DNA of 39,421 bases from Halieaceae bacterium (GTDB taxonomy: Bacteria > Pseudomonadota > Gammaproteobacteria > Pseudomonadales > Halieaceae), in the NCBI GenBank assembly GCA_024224435.1, contig JAAENL010000275.1, positions 1 to 39,421 of the forward strand. The letters are read 5' to 3'. Within the stretch, counting starts at the first letter, position 1. Each line of letters opens with the position of its first letter. The position numbers and the translations under genes are program-made. Positions 7,568 through 15,499 of this stretch are shown in pieces. A model generated the notes under the pieces. The model saw only the letters and a program-made list of their open reading frames with translations. It made no database searches and had not been told where the DNA came from.

Positions 7568-8926
7568 TTATTTGAGTACAGATGGCAGCCATGTCGCCAT
7601 AGCTGGCCAGTACCAGAGTGCGCCCATCAATACGAGCTGGAGAAGTATAAAGGGAACTACGCCCCGGTAGATAGCGCCGGTTGGCACAGATTCCGGGGCA
7701 ACTCCCCGCAAATAGAATAGCGCGAAACCGAAGGGTGGCGTAAGGAATGAAGTCTGGAGATTGAGGGCAATCATGATGCCCAGCCAGACGGGGTCCAGAC
7801 CCATGGCAAGCAGTATCGGACCCACAATAGGGACAACCACGAATGTAATTTCAATAAAATCCAGAATAAACCCGAGCAGAAAAATGACCAGCATGACCAC
7901 CAAGGTTGCACTCAGCGCGCCTCCCGGGAGTTGCTCGAAAAACTGATGAATCAGCTCTTCCCCGCCGAAGCCCCTGAAAACCAGCGAGAAAACTGCGGCG
8001 CCGATCAGAATCATGAACACCATGCAGGTGACTTCCAGGGTATTCTGCAGCGCTCCCGTCAGCCTCACGAGGTCCATCTGCCCTTTGGCCATCGCCAGAA
8101 TTAATGCGCCTATGGCGCCGATACCTGCGGCCTCGGTAGGGGTAGCGGCCCCTGCGAGAATCGAACCTAGAACAACCATTATGAGTAACAGGGGTGGCAG
8201 CAGCCCTCGTGCGACCTCTTTCAGGGAAATAGCTTCCAGGTTGTTGGCTGGTGTGGCGTCAGGGTCGAGCCGCGCTTGCAACAGCAAGTAAGCGATGTAT
8301 AGCCCAACCAGCAACAGCCCAGGGATTAACGCGCCGACGAACAGGTCGCCCACGGACACCGTCTTGGGGTTGAATATATTCATATTCAATTGCGCTTGTT
8401 GGTACGCGTTGGACAGGACGTCCCCCAGCAACACCAGGGCAATGGAAGGAGGGATAATCTGCCCCAGCGTGCCCGTCGCGCAGATCGTGCCCGTTGCAAC
8501 CGAGGGCTTGTAACCTGCCTTTAACATGCTCGGCAGGGACAACAGCCCCATTGTGACAACGGTCGCGCCGACAATACCGGTACTGGCGGCGAGAAGCATA
8601 CCGACGACGACCACAGAAATACCGAGTCCGCCGCGAACCCCGCGGAATAACCGACTCATGCTGTGTAACAACTCTTCCGCGACCCGCGAGCGCTCGAGAA
8701 TCGTGCCCATGAGAATAAACAGGGGTACAGCGATCAGGGTCGTGTTATTCATGGTGCCAAAAATACGACCAGGCAATGCGGCCAGAAAGCCAGTGTCGAA
8801 AACGCCCGCGAGTGTGCCTATAGTGGCGAACGCTAGCGCCGTCCCTGCCAGGGTGAAGGCGACTGGGAAACCCAGCATCAGCAGGAGACAGACGGCGAGA
8901 AACAGGTAGAGGGCAATGAATTCCAT
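7568..8926 (-). CDS. dctM: TRAP transporter large permease (DctM)
   Basis: 452 residues with about 11-12 hydrophobic helices across the whole length, standard for DctM subunits (ion transporter superfamily). Typical segments are LMLGFPVAFTLAGTAL near the start, an IPLFILMG-type loop (VPLFILMGTILERS), GTICATGTLGQIIPPSI, and FLTPPFGFALFYLRG near the end. DctM carries the sodium-coupled transport path and works with DctQ and a periplasmic binding protein. Its start codon overlaps the dctQ stop by one base (TGATG), implying coupled translation. The binding protein is encoded convergently about 0.5 kb beyond its 3' end. Confidence 0.95.
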   Translation of the reverse strand: MEFIALYLFLAVCLLLMLGFPVAFTLAGTALAFATIGTLAGVFDTGFLAALPGRIFGTMNNTTLIAVPLFILMGTILERSRVAEELLHSMSRLFRGVRGGLGISVVVVGMLLAASTGIVGATVVTMGLLSLPSMLKAGYKPSVATGTICATGTLGQIIPPSIALVLLGDVLSNAYQQAQLNMNIFNPKTVSVGDLFVGALIPGLLLVGLYIAYLLLQARLDPDATPANNLEAISLKEVARGLLPPLLLIMVVLGSILAGAATPTEAAGIGAIGALILAMAKGQMDLVRLTGALQNTLEVTCMVFMILIGAAVFSLVFRGFGGEELIHQFFEQLPGGALSATLVVMLVIFLLGFILDFIEITFVVVPIVGPILLAMGLDPVWLGIMIALNLQTSFLTPPFGFALFYLRGVAPESVPTGAIYRGVVPFILLQLVLMGALWYWPAMATWLPSVLK

Positions 8927-9441
8927 CAGCGCGCGCTACTCCCTGCCAGCACCAGCGCATTGCGTAGAATTTCGGCTACCCCCTGCAAGGCCAGGTTGGC
9001 GGCAGCGAGGGGGATCAGTGATTTCAGAAGATAGACTGCGGGAATTCCTCCTGGCTCTGGCGAGGACTCGAACATCGACCAGGATTCAAAGACATAGTTC
9101 CAGCTGCTCAGAAAGATGAATGCGCAGAGTGGCAGCAGGAAAATAATACCTCCGAGGCTGTCAATCCACGCCTGGCCTCGACGGCTGAAACGGCGGTAGA
9201 AAATATCAACACGGACATGAGCGCCGTTCTTCAGTGCGTAGCTCGCGCCAAGCAGAAACAGGCTGGCATGGAGGTAAATAACAGACTCTTGCAGCGGAAT
9301 AGATCCGATACGGAACCCATAACGCAACACCACAATCAGTGTGACCGTCAGCGCCATCGCCAGCGACAGCCACGCGAGCACGCGACCGCAACGGTCTGTG
9401 AATCGGTCTATAATATGCACTGCGGCGTGCACAGAAGGCAT
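8926..9441 (-). CDS. dctQ: TRAP transporter small permease (DctQ)
   Basis: 171 residues with four membrane helices (about 19-39, 52-70, 92-112 and 135-155), the DctQ pattern. Family-like residues include the PLQESVIYLHASLFLLGASYAL stretch (seen in part) and NGAHVRVDIFY. DctQ binds DctM and is needed for TRAP transport, probably as a scaffold in the membrane. First gene of the dctQ-dctM-yciA run. It is divergent from yaaA with a 100-bp gap that should hold promoters for both. Confidence 0.93.
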   Translation of the reverse strand: MPSVHAAVHIIDRFTDRCGRVLAWLSLAMALTVTLIVVLRYGFRIGSIPLQESVIYLHASLFLLGASYALKNGAHVRVDIFYRRFSRRGQAWIDSLGGIIFLLPLCAFIFLSSWNYVFESWSMFESSPEPGGIPAVYLLKSLIPLAAANLALQGVAEILRNALVLAGSSAR

Positions 9442-9541
9442 AGCGCGAGGTCTTTTTGATTATTTGACAGGTAGAGTAGTATAGGCCATTACCTTTGTTG
9501 AAAACACGTTCTCACCGAGAGCACAGTCAGGAATTACAGAA

Positions 9542-10324
9542 ATGCTAACCGTCATCTCCCCGGCCAAGACCCTGGACTTCGACACCCCCGCAGGCACGCG
9601 CAAGAAAACGCAGCCGCAGCTCATAGAGTATGCGGAGCAATTGGTCGAGGATGCGCGCGGCCTCGCTCCCGATGAGATTCGTGGGCTAATGGGCGTCAGT
9701 GAAAAGATAGCTGATCTCAATCACCAGCGGTTTTTAAACTTTACAACGCCGTTTACGCTGGACAATGCGAAGCAATCCCTGCTGGCGTTCAAGGGCGATG
9801 TTTATCTCGGGCTGGAAGCAGAAACTCTGGACAAGGAGCAACTCGACTTTGCACAGCATCACCTCGCCATTCTTTCCGGTTTGTACGGCGTGTTGCGGCC
9901 TCTCGATCTGATGCAGCCTTATCGGCTGGAGATGGGGCTCACTTTTGCAAACCGCGGGGGCAAAAACCTGTATGAATTCTGGGGCGGGGAAATCACACGC
10001 ATACTTCAGAAAGGGCTGAAAAAATCGGGCAGCAAGGTGCTGGTTAACCTGGCTTCCAATGAGTACTTTCGCTCTGTACAGACGGGTGATCTGGATGCGG
10101 ATATCATCACGCCGGTATTCAAGGATTTGCGCGGAGGTAAATACAAGGTGATCAGCTTTTTTGCGAAGAAAGCCCGTGGCCAGATGGCACGCTTCATCAT
10201 TGAGAAAGAATTAAATGAGGCGGAGGGCCTCAAGAAATTCAAACGGGACGGCTACCGCTTCAACAAGGCCGAATCCACCGCCCGCAATTGGGTATTCACC
10301 CGGGACGAGCCGCCCATTTCTTGA
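9542..10324 (+). CDS. yaaA: YaaA-family peroxide stress protein
   Basis: 260 residues (E. coli YaaA 258), similar throughout: MLTVISPAKTLDF at the start, LLAFKGDVYLGLEAE and HLAILSGLYGVLRPLD in the middle, and KGARG-type segment FFAKKARGQMARFI near the end. E. coli YaaA is controlled by OxyR and lowers intracellular iron during hydrogen peroxide stress, limiting DNA damage; the fold binds DNA. An AGGA lies about nine bases before the ATG. An oxyR gene lies about 10 kb away in this window, which fits a shared regulon but no OxyR site was identified upstream. Confidence 0.95.
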   Translation: MLTVISPAKTLDFDTPAGTRKKTQPQLIEYAEQLVEDARGLAPDEIRGLMGVSEKIADLNHQRFLNFTTPFTLDNAKQSLLAFKGDVYLGLEAETLDKEQLDFAQHHLAILSGLYGVLRPLDLMQPYRLEMGLTFANRGGKNLYEFWGGEITRILQKGLKKSGSKVLVNLASNEYFRSVQTGDLDADIITPVFKDLRGGKYKVISFFAKKARGQMARFIIEKELNEAEGLKKFKRDGYRFNKAESTARNWVFTRDEPPIS

Positions 10325-10351
10325 GACCCGTGTGCAGGCAAACGGAGCGCT

Positions 10352-11521
10352 TCAAGCTCCACCCTGCTGTTTGAATGGCAGGAAGCTTTCTGCGGAATGC
10401 CGGTATTGCGTGTTATGGTCTGCTTCGCGACGGGTGAAATCACCGACGGCAGCTGAGAGTTCTGGGTCAGCGATCCAGTGGTTCGAACAGGTTGTGATAG
10501 GCCTGAACCCGCGCTGTATCTTGTGCTCGCCCTGGGCGCCGGGGTCAAAGCGCGACAAACCATTGGCGATACAATAATCGATGCCTTGGTAATAGCACGC
10601 CTCGAAGTGCAGAGCGTCAAACTCATGGACACAACCCCAATAGCGACCGAAGAGGGTCTTGCTCGAGCGAAAGTACAGTGCCCCGGCTACAGCCTTGCCA
10701 TCCAGATAGGCCAGGACCATGACAACCTGTGATCCCATACCTGCGGCAGTGTTGAGGAAAAATTCCCGGCTGAGGTACCCCCCGTGTCCGCTGCGTTTTG
10801 CATATGTGGTCTGGTAGAAGTCGTAAAACCGGTCCCAGTGTTCCTCGCGAATGTCACTGCCCTCGAGGGTAACGAGCTTGAGCCCTTGTTCCTCTACCCG
10901 CCTGCGCTCCCGCTTCAGGGATTTTCGTTTGCGGCTGTTAAAGGTGCTAAGGAAATCATCGAAGGTGTTAAAGCCCTCATTAAACCAGTGAAACTGTGTG
11001 GCCGTCCGGCGATGCAGCCCAGCGTCCAGCAGTTTCTGACTGACCTCCTCTTCGGGGAACAACAAATGCCATGATGAGACCCCACGTTCTTTCGCTAGCT
11101 GCTGCACCGCCGCCACAGCTGCTGACCAGCACAGCTCAAGTTCGGCGTCCTGTGCGGTGCAAAGGCGCGGGCCGGTAGCGGGCGTGAAGGGAATCGCACT
11201 CAACAATTTTGGGTAGTAGGCGAGACCGCGCTGGCGCCATGCATCCGCCCAGGACCAGTCAAATACATACTCACCGTAGGAGTGTGATTTCAGGTACAAC
11301 GGCATAAGTGCAAGGAGCTCTTCGTCGCGCCGCAGTAGGAGATGACAAGGCTGCCAACCAGTTTCGGCAGTCGTGCAGGCGGCCAGCTCAAGACCGTAAA
11401 GAAAGTCGTGGCGCAGAAAGGGATAGTCTGTGCCGGCGATTCTGTTCCAGTCCTCCGCAGCAACCTGTGCGAGGCCGCTGATGAACTCGCCGGTCAGCGC
11501 TTTGTCATGAGTCGAAGACAT
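10352..11521 (-). CDS. Predicted N-acyltransferase, COG3146/DUF482 (GNAT/FemAB-like)
   Basis: About 389 residues. The N-terminal part carries conserved segments PFLRHDFLYGLE and WQPCHLLLRRDEELLALMPLYLKSHSYGEYVFDW (seen in part), typical of this family of predicted acyltransferases. The C-terminal half has a GNAT-like region (GKAVAGALYFRSSKTLFGRYWG) and ends with FDPGAQGEHKIQRGF, a strongly conserved family signature. The substrate is unknown. It starts only 4 bp after the ubiA stop, so it is likely translated in the ubiC-ubiA operon. The ATG at 11521 is preceded directly by an in-frame TTG (11524) that has the better spacing to AGGA; either could be used. Confidence 0.88.
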   Translation of the reverse strand: MSSTHDKALTGEFISGLAQVAAEDWNRIAGTDYPFLRHDFLYGLELAACTTAETGWQPCHLLLRRDEELLALMPLYLKSHSYGEYVFDWSWADAWRQRGLAYYPKLLSAIPFTPATGPRLCTAQDAELELCWSAAVAAVQQLAKERGVSSWHLLFPEEEVSQKLLDAGLHRRTATQFHWFNEGFNTFDDFLSTFNSRKRKSLKRERRRVEEQGLKLVTLEGSDIREEHWDRFYDFYQTTYAKRSGHGGYLSREFFLNTAAGMGSQVVMVLAYLDGKAVAGALYFRSSKTLFGRYWGCVHEFDALHFEACYYQGIDYCIANGLSRFDPGAQGEHKIQRGFRPITTCSNHWIADPELSAAVGDFTRREADHNTQYRHSAESFLPFKQQGGA

Positions 11522-11525
11522 CAAA

Positions 11526-12395
11526 TCAGTTTCCTGTAAACGCGTAGTTAAGGGCCACTCCCGCGAAAATAATTAGTCCTACCCAATGATTGTTTTTGAA
11601 TGCGATAAAGCAGGCTTGTGGCTCCCGCTTACGAATCAGAACCTGCTGGTAGACAAAAAATGCGGCCGCACCGCCAAGAGAAACAAAATAGAAGCTCCCC
11701 AGGCCGAACGCCTTCCCGGCCAGTGCGAGCAAAATCAGGCAGCTAAATTGCGATACCCCGATAGCGAAACGGTCGAAGCGCCCAAACAGGATGGCGGTAG
11801 ATTTTATGCCAATGGTAAGGTCATCGTCTCTGTCTACCATGGCGTAAGCCGTGTCATAGCCCACAGTCCACAGGAGATTCGCCCCGTAGATCAGCCACAA
11901 GCTGAGAGGCAGTGCATTTTGCTGCGCGGCGAATGCCATGGGTATGCCCCAGGAAAATGCGGCACCCAGCACAATCTGGGGAAGGTGGGTGTAACGCTTC
12001 ATGAAGGGGTAAGCCGAGGCGAGCAGCAACGCGATGACAGACAGCCCGACGGTCAGCGCGTTGGTGAACAGTACCAAAATGAACGCCAGTAGCATCAGCG
12101 CCGCAAACAGGGCGCGGGCTTCAGCGGGGCTGACAGTTCCGACTACCAGGGGGCGGTCGCGGGTGCGTGAGACGCCCCCGTCGAGATGGCGGTCGGCCAG
12201 GTCGTTAACGATGCAACCTGCGGAGCGCATCAGGAAGGTGCCCGCAACAAAGATCGCGAGGAGTCGCGGATCGGGCAGCCCACTCGCCGCCAGCCAGAGT
12301 GCCCACAAAGTGGGCCACAGGAGAAGCAGAGTGCCAATCGGCTTGTCGAAGCGGATCAGTTTAAGAAGCGCTTCGGCTTTTGAAGTGCTAGCCAT
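11526..12395 (-). CDS. ubiA: 4-hydroxybenzoate polyprenyltransferase (UbiA)
   Basis: 289 residues, the usual size, with about eight or nine membrane helices. It attaches the polyprenyl tail to 4-hydroxybenzoate in ubiquinone synthesis at the inner membrane. Both magnesium-diphosphate motifs are present: N64-D65-x-x-D68-x-x-x-D72 (NDLADRHLD) followed by SRTRDRPL, and [12 protein letters not shown] in the second half. It follows ubiC by 33 bp on the same strand, the classic ubiCA arrangement in which UbiC makes its substrate. Confidence 0.97.
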   Translation of the reverse strand: MASTSKAEALLKLIRFDKPIGTLLLLWPTLWALWLAASGLPDPRLLAIFVAGTFLMRSAGCIVNDLADRHLDGGVSRTRDRPLVVGTVSPAEARALFAALMLLAFILVLFTNALTVGLSVIALLLASAYPFMKRYTHLPQIVLGAAFSWGIPMAFAAQQNALPLSLWLIYGANLLWTVGYDTAYAMVDRDDDLTIGIKSTAILFGRFDRFAIGVSQFSCLILLALAGKAFGLGSFYFVSLGGAAAFFVYQQVLIRKREPQACFIAFKNNHWVGLIIFAGVALNYAFTGN

Positions 12396-12428
12396 TTATT
12401 TCAGGTCTGGTGGTGCAGTCGGCCCAGC

Positions 12429-13097
12429 TTACTGCGTTGTTGATGGAAATGCAGCGTTGACCTTGCCTCGCTGGGAGCGATGAACCGGCAGTGCTCCCGG
12501 CCACGGCGTGAAAGACTCGAGGAAAACCTCACTGACCATGAGAGATTTACCCTCAATCTCAAAGCGACAGCGGCGACCCCAGGCCGACTCTGCTTGGCGC
12601 AGGTGCTCTGGCAGGTAGTGGCTGTTACCGGGCATCCGGGTGATTTCGAAGGGGTCCCGCTGCATGCCGGGATGCCGGAACAGTATGGCACCCAGCGATT
12701 TGCTCTGTAACCGCCTCAGGTGGGCCAAGCTGCCGACCAGACTGGAGATGGGGAAGATGCTTCGTGCAAATACAACCGGATCCTGTCCCAGCATCAGCGT
12801 GACCTCCCGCACCAGTGACAATTGTCGCGGTGAGATGCCCAATAGACTGCTTTCGCTGGATAGGGGCCTCTCCCAGCCCTGATAAAGCCGTTTCACGGCG
12901 AATCGGCCGTGCCCTGACGCAACGAGATGACCCGTCAGAGAGCCGTTATCGGTGAGCCAGCGGCGCGATGCGGGGGGCAGCTGGGCATGGGTAGCGCGCA
13001 GAACCGGCTGCCAGCGCGGCTCTGTTGTAATCCTCTGGCGGGATAGTGCGGGCCCACCCGGAGCCGGGCTGTTTGAAGACACAGGTCTACCTTCCAT
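12429..13097 (-). CDS. ubiC: Chorismate lyase (UbiC)
   Basis: 222 residues, longer than E. coli UbiC (165) because of a Pro/Ser-rich N-terminal extension of about 30 residues and extra C-terminal residues. It converts chorismate to 4-hydroxybenzoate and pyruvate, the first committed step of ubiquinone synthesis. Family segments: SLVREVTLMLG, FARSIFPISSL and, near the end, WGRRCRFEIEGKSLMVSEVF, which contains the catalytic Arg and Glu region. The ATG at 13097 has no clear ribosome binding site. It is divergent from the rubredoxin fusion gene across a 194-bp gap. Confidence 0.93.
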   Translation of the reverse strand: MEGRPVSSNSPAPGGPALSRQRITTEPRWQPVLRATHAQLPPASRRWLTDNGSLTGHLVASGHGRFAVKRLYQGWERPLSSESSLLGISPRQLSLVREVTLMLGQDPVVFARSIFPISSLVGSLAHLRRLQSKSLGAILFRHPGMQRDPFEITRMPGNSHYLPEHLRQAESAWGRRCRFEIEGKSLMVSEVFLESFTPWPGALPVHRSQRGKVNAAFPSTTQ

Positions 13098-13182
13098 GTT
13101 TGGAGAAGCGAGGATGCGCTATCCGAACGGGGCTTGCAAGGCAAGGTAACCTCGAATTAGAGCGCCTGAAGTAAGAAAATCC

Positions 13183-13210
13183 TTGCACAATTATTGTACA
13201 GAACTATAGT
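13183..13210 (+). promoter_or_regulatory. Likely promoter of the rubredoxin-reductase gene
   Basis: A -35-like TTGCAC (13183-13188), a 16-bp spacer and a -10 TATAGT (13205-13210, five of six consensus bases) about 80 bp before the gene start. A near-perfect palindrome overlaps the -35 region. No transcript data are available. Confidence 0.5.
13184..13200. promoter_or_regulatory. 17-bp palindrome, candidate operator
   Basis: TGCACAAT-T-ATTGTACA: two 8-bp arms around a central T with one mismatch, overlapping the -35 element of the rubredoxin-reductase promoter and lying about 90 bp from ubiC on the other strand. A dimeric repressor bound here would block the promoter. The regulator is unknown. 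Confidence 0.5.
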
Positions 13211-13291
13211 GTTTCGTCTCGAATTTTGGCCTCCGCCCACAGCGTTGCAAGTCGGCAGGGGAGCTATGAAAATCACCAGAGAGAGATGGTT

Positions 13292-14662
13292 ATGAAAAAG
13301 TGGGAATGTATTGTTTGTGGCCTGGTCTACGACGAAAAGCTGGGCTGGCCCGATGATGGCATTGCACCGGGCACCAAGTGGGAGGATGTGCCCGAAGACT
13401 GGTTGTGCCCCGATTGTGGCGTGGGCAAAGAGGATTTCGAACTGCTGGAGGACGGGGTAGAGGAGTCTGCACCCCATCATCAGGAGCCTGCGGTAGACAA
13501 GGAACACGCCCCGGTAGTGATCCTGGGTACGGGTTTGGCGGGTTATGGCGTTGCCAAGGAATTTCGGAAGCACGACACGGAGACCCCTCTGATCCTGATT
13601 ACCTCTGATGATGGCCGCGCGTATTCGAAGCCGATGCTGTCAACCGGATACACGCGGGATCAATCCGCGGACGACCTCGCCCAGTCAGATGCCGGCGCCA
13701 TGGGCACCCAGCTGAAAGCCAGTGTCTGGACTATGACCAAGGTCAATGAAATAGACACGGCTAACCAGATGATCAAGACCGGTGATGCCGACACGGCGGT
13801 GCATTACAGCAAACTGGTGCTTGCGGTTGGTGCTCAGGTCATCCGCCCGCCGATTCAGGGTGACGGTCTTGAGCTCGTTTACTCCGTCAACGATCTGATG
13901 GACTACGCGGATTTCCGCACCGCGGTGGCCAAGAACGATGTGAAGAAAATCTGCATTATTGGGGGCGGCCTCATTGGTTGCGAATACACCAATGACCTTC
14001 TCAACGGCGGCTTCGAGGTAGAGGCAGTAGACCCCCTCGGCTACTGCCTGCCCACACTGTTGCCAGAGACGGCCGGCAAGGCGGTGCAAGCCGCGTTGGA
14101 AGAGAAAGGTGCAAAATTTCATTTTGGCCCCCTTGTCACCGAAGTGAACAAGTCGGCTGACGGTGTCACGGTGACGTTAGACAATGGCGACACTATTGAC
14201 GCAGACATCGTAGTATCAGCGGTCGGCGTTCGTCCGCGCACCGACTTGGCGGCCGCCAGCGGTATCGCGACCAATCGCGGCATTGTGACCAACCGCTCGC
14301 TGCAGACCAGTGCGCCTAATGTCTATGCTATGGGCGATTGTGCAGAGGTAGATGGTCATGTGCTGGTCTATGTTGCCCCCCTGATGGCAGCGGCCAAGGC
14401 CCTCGGTAAGACGTTGGCAGGTGAGCCGACGGAAGTGGTTTATCCTGCTATGCCTGTGACAATCAAAACACCGGCATGCCCGGTTGTTGTCGCCCCCATA
14501 ACGCCAGATACAGCGGGCGAATGGAACATCGAGGCAGACGGCAACAGTGTCAACGCCCAATTCCGTGACAGTGACGGTAAATTGTTGGGTTTTGCGCTAA
14601 CCGGCGGGGCAATTAAGGAGAAGATGGCACTGCAAAAAGAACTGCCGTCCATTATGGGCTGA
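13292..14662 (+). CDS. Rubredoxin fused to rubredoxin-type NAD(P)H/FAD reductase
   Basis: 456 residues from the chosen ATG at 13292, which has AGAGAGA seven bases upstream; the open frame reaches further up but that part is not conserved-looking. Residues 1-50 are a complete rubredoxin (iron ligands C6, C9, C39, C42; CIVCG and CPDCG). A linker of about 22 residues leads to a two-dinucleotide-binding flavoprotein: FAD motif GTGLAG (79-84), NAD motif GGGLIG mid-protein, the FAD-binding [11 protein letters not shown] segment, and a C-terminal PACPVVVAP segment typical of rubredoxin-binding reductases. The two partners are usually separate genes (rubA, rubB), serving alkane hydroxylases or reduction of oxygen species. 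No alkane hydroxylase is nearby. Location next to ubiCA recalls the pseudomonad neighbourhood. Confidence 0.93.
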   Translation: MKKWECIVCGLVYDEKLGWPDDGIAPGTKWEDVPEDWLCPDCGVGKEDFELLEDGVEESAPHHQEPAVDKEHAPVVILGTGLAGYGVAKEFRKHDTETPLILITSDDGRAYSKPMLSTGYTRDQSADDLAQSDAGAMGTQLKASVWTMTKVNEIDTANQMIKTGDADTAVHYSKLVLAVGAQVIRPPIQGDGLELVYSVNDLMDYADFRTAVAKNDVKKICIIGGGLIGCEYTNDLLNGGFEVEAVDPLGYCLPTLLPETAGKAVQAALEEKGAKFHFGPLVTEVNKSADGVTVTLDNGDTIDADIVVSAVGVRPRTDLAAASGIATNRGIVTNRSLQTSAPNVYAMGDCAEVDGHVLVYVAPLMAAAKALGKTLAGEPTEVVYPAMPVTIKTPACPVVVAPITPDTAGEWNIEADGNSVNAQFRDSDGKLLGFALTGGAIKEKMALQKELPSIMG

Positions 14663-14681
14663 ACGCGGTTCCAGGCCTGCA

Positions 14682-15233
14682 ATGTTGAGCGCTAAAGTTG
14701 AGCAACAGGTGCGGCGCTGGCTGGATCAGTTCGTTGTAGGCCTGAATCTTTGCCCCTTCGCTCGCCCGCTGCTGGGCAGCGAGGCCCTGCGTATTGTTAT
14801 CTGCGAGCAGGCTGGTCGAAAGGAGCTTCACGAGGCGTTTCTTAGTGAGCTGAATAACCTGTATTCCACCGCACAGACGGAGGTCGCAACCACCCTGTTG
14901 GTGTTTCCGCTCGCACTTGAAAAATTTTCGGATTATCTGTCGTTTCTACATGTGTCGGAGGATCATGTGAATGAGGCCGGCCTTGCGGGTATTGTGCAAT
15001 TGGCAAGTTTTCATCCGGACTATGTATTCGCGGGTGAGGACTCCGGTTCCGCCAGCCGTTACAGCAACCGCTCACCTTACCCCCTGATACACCTGCTGCG
15101 GGAAGATATGGTCAGCGCGGCCGTGGCGGACTACCCTCAACCGGAACGTATTCCGGCGCGCAACATTGAAGCTCTCGAAAAAATTGGCAACCGCGAGCTG
15201 GCGCTGCGCTGGCAAGCCCTTTTTTCTGAATAG
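14682..15233 (+). CDS. DUF1415 family protein
   Basis: 183 residues recognisable as DUF1415 by VVGLNLCPFARP near the start, HPDYVFAG, NRSPYPLIHLLRE and the closing region. No function is established for the family. The conserved Cys-Pro-Phe and the shared strand with the rubredoxin-reductase gene (19 bp downstream of its stop) suggest co-transcription and perhaps a redox-related role, which is inference only. No signal peptide or membrane helix. Confidence 0.9.
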   Translation: MLSAKVEQQVRRWLDQFVVGLNLCPFARPLLGSEALRIVICEQAGRKELHEAFLSELNNLYSTAQTEVATTLLVFPLALEKFSDYLSFLHVSEDHVNEAGLAGIVQLASFHPDYVFAGEDSGSASRYSNRSPYPLIHLLREDMVSAAVADYPQPERIPARNIEALEKIGNRELALRWQALFSE

Positions 15234-15499
15234 AGTGCTCTCGCTTGCGAACGGGTGTGCAATGCGGCCTGAGAGACTCTCTTTTCATAGCTATCCGGTA
15301 TCGTCATTATCAGGTTGCTCGACACACGCGCTGAACATTTGAGCGATTATTCAAGAGATGCTCGACCGGCCGTATGTAGAGGAGAAATTACACGAGCAGC
15401 GCGCGACGGAGCTTGTCCCGGCAGCGAGAAGATGATCTGTTCGAGTAATTGTGCGATCTCACGTACAATTCCGAGCTCGTTGTAACCGGCCCGCTATCC
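15234..15499. other. Gap between the DUF1415 gene and uup
   Basis: 266 bp without a supportable gene. A short GAGAGACTCTC inverted repeat followed by TTTT (about 15271-15285) could be a weak terminator after the DUF1415 gene, and a TACAAT (15465-15470) could be a -10 element for uup, but neither is strong. Confidence 0.4.

Noticed and set aside
9464-9469. TTGACA upstream of yaaA as a promoter
   Set aside because: A perfect -35 hexamer, but no acceptable -10 sits at 16-18 bp, so it may be chance.
10215-10632. Open frames on both strands across the yaaA / acyltransferase junction
   Set aside because: They overlap two well supported convergent genes and have no conserved segments.
13226-13291. 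Upstream start for the rubredoxin fusion at 13226
   Set aside because: The 22 extra residues precede the invariant rubredoxin start and have no ribosome binding site as good as the one before 13292.
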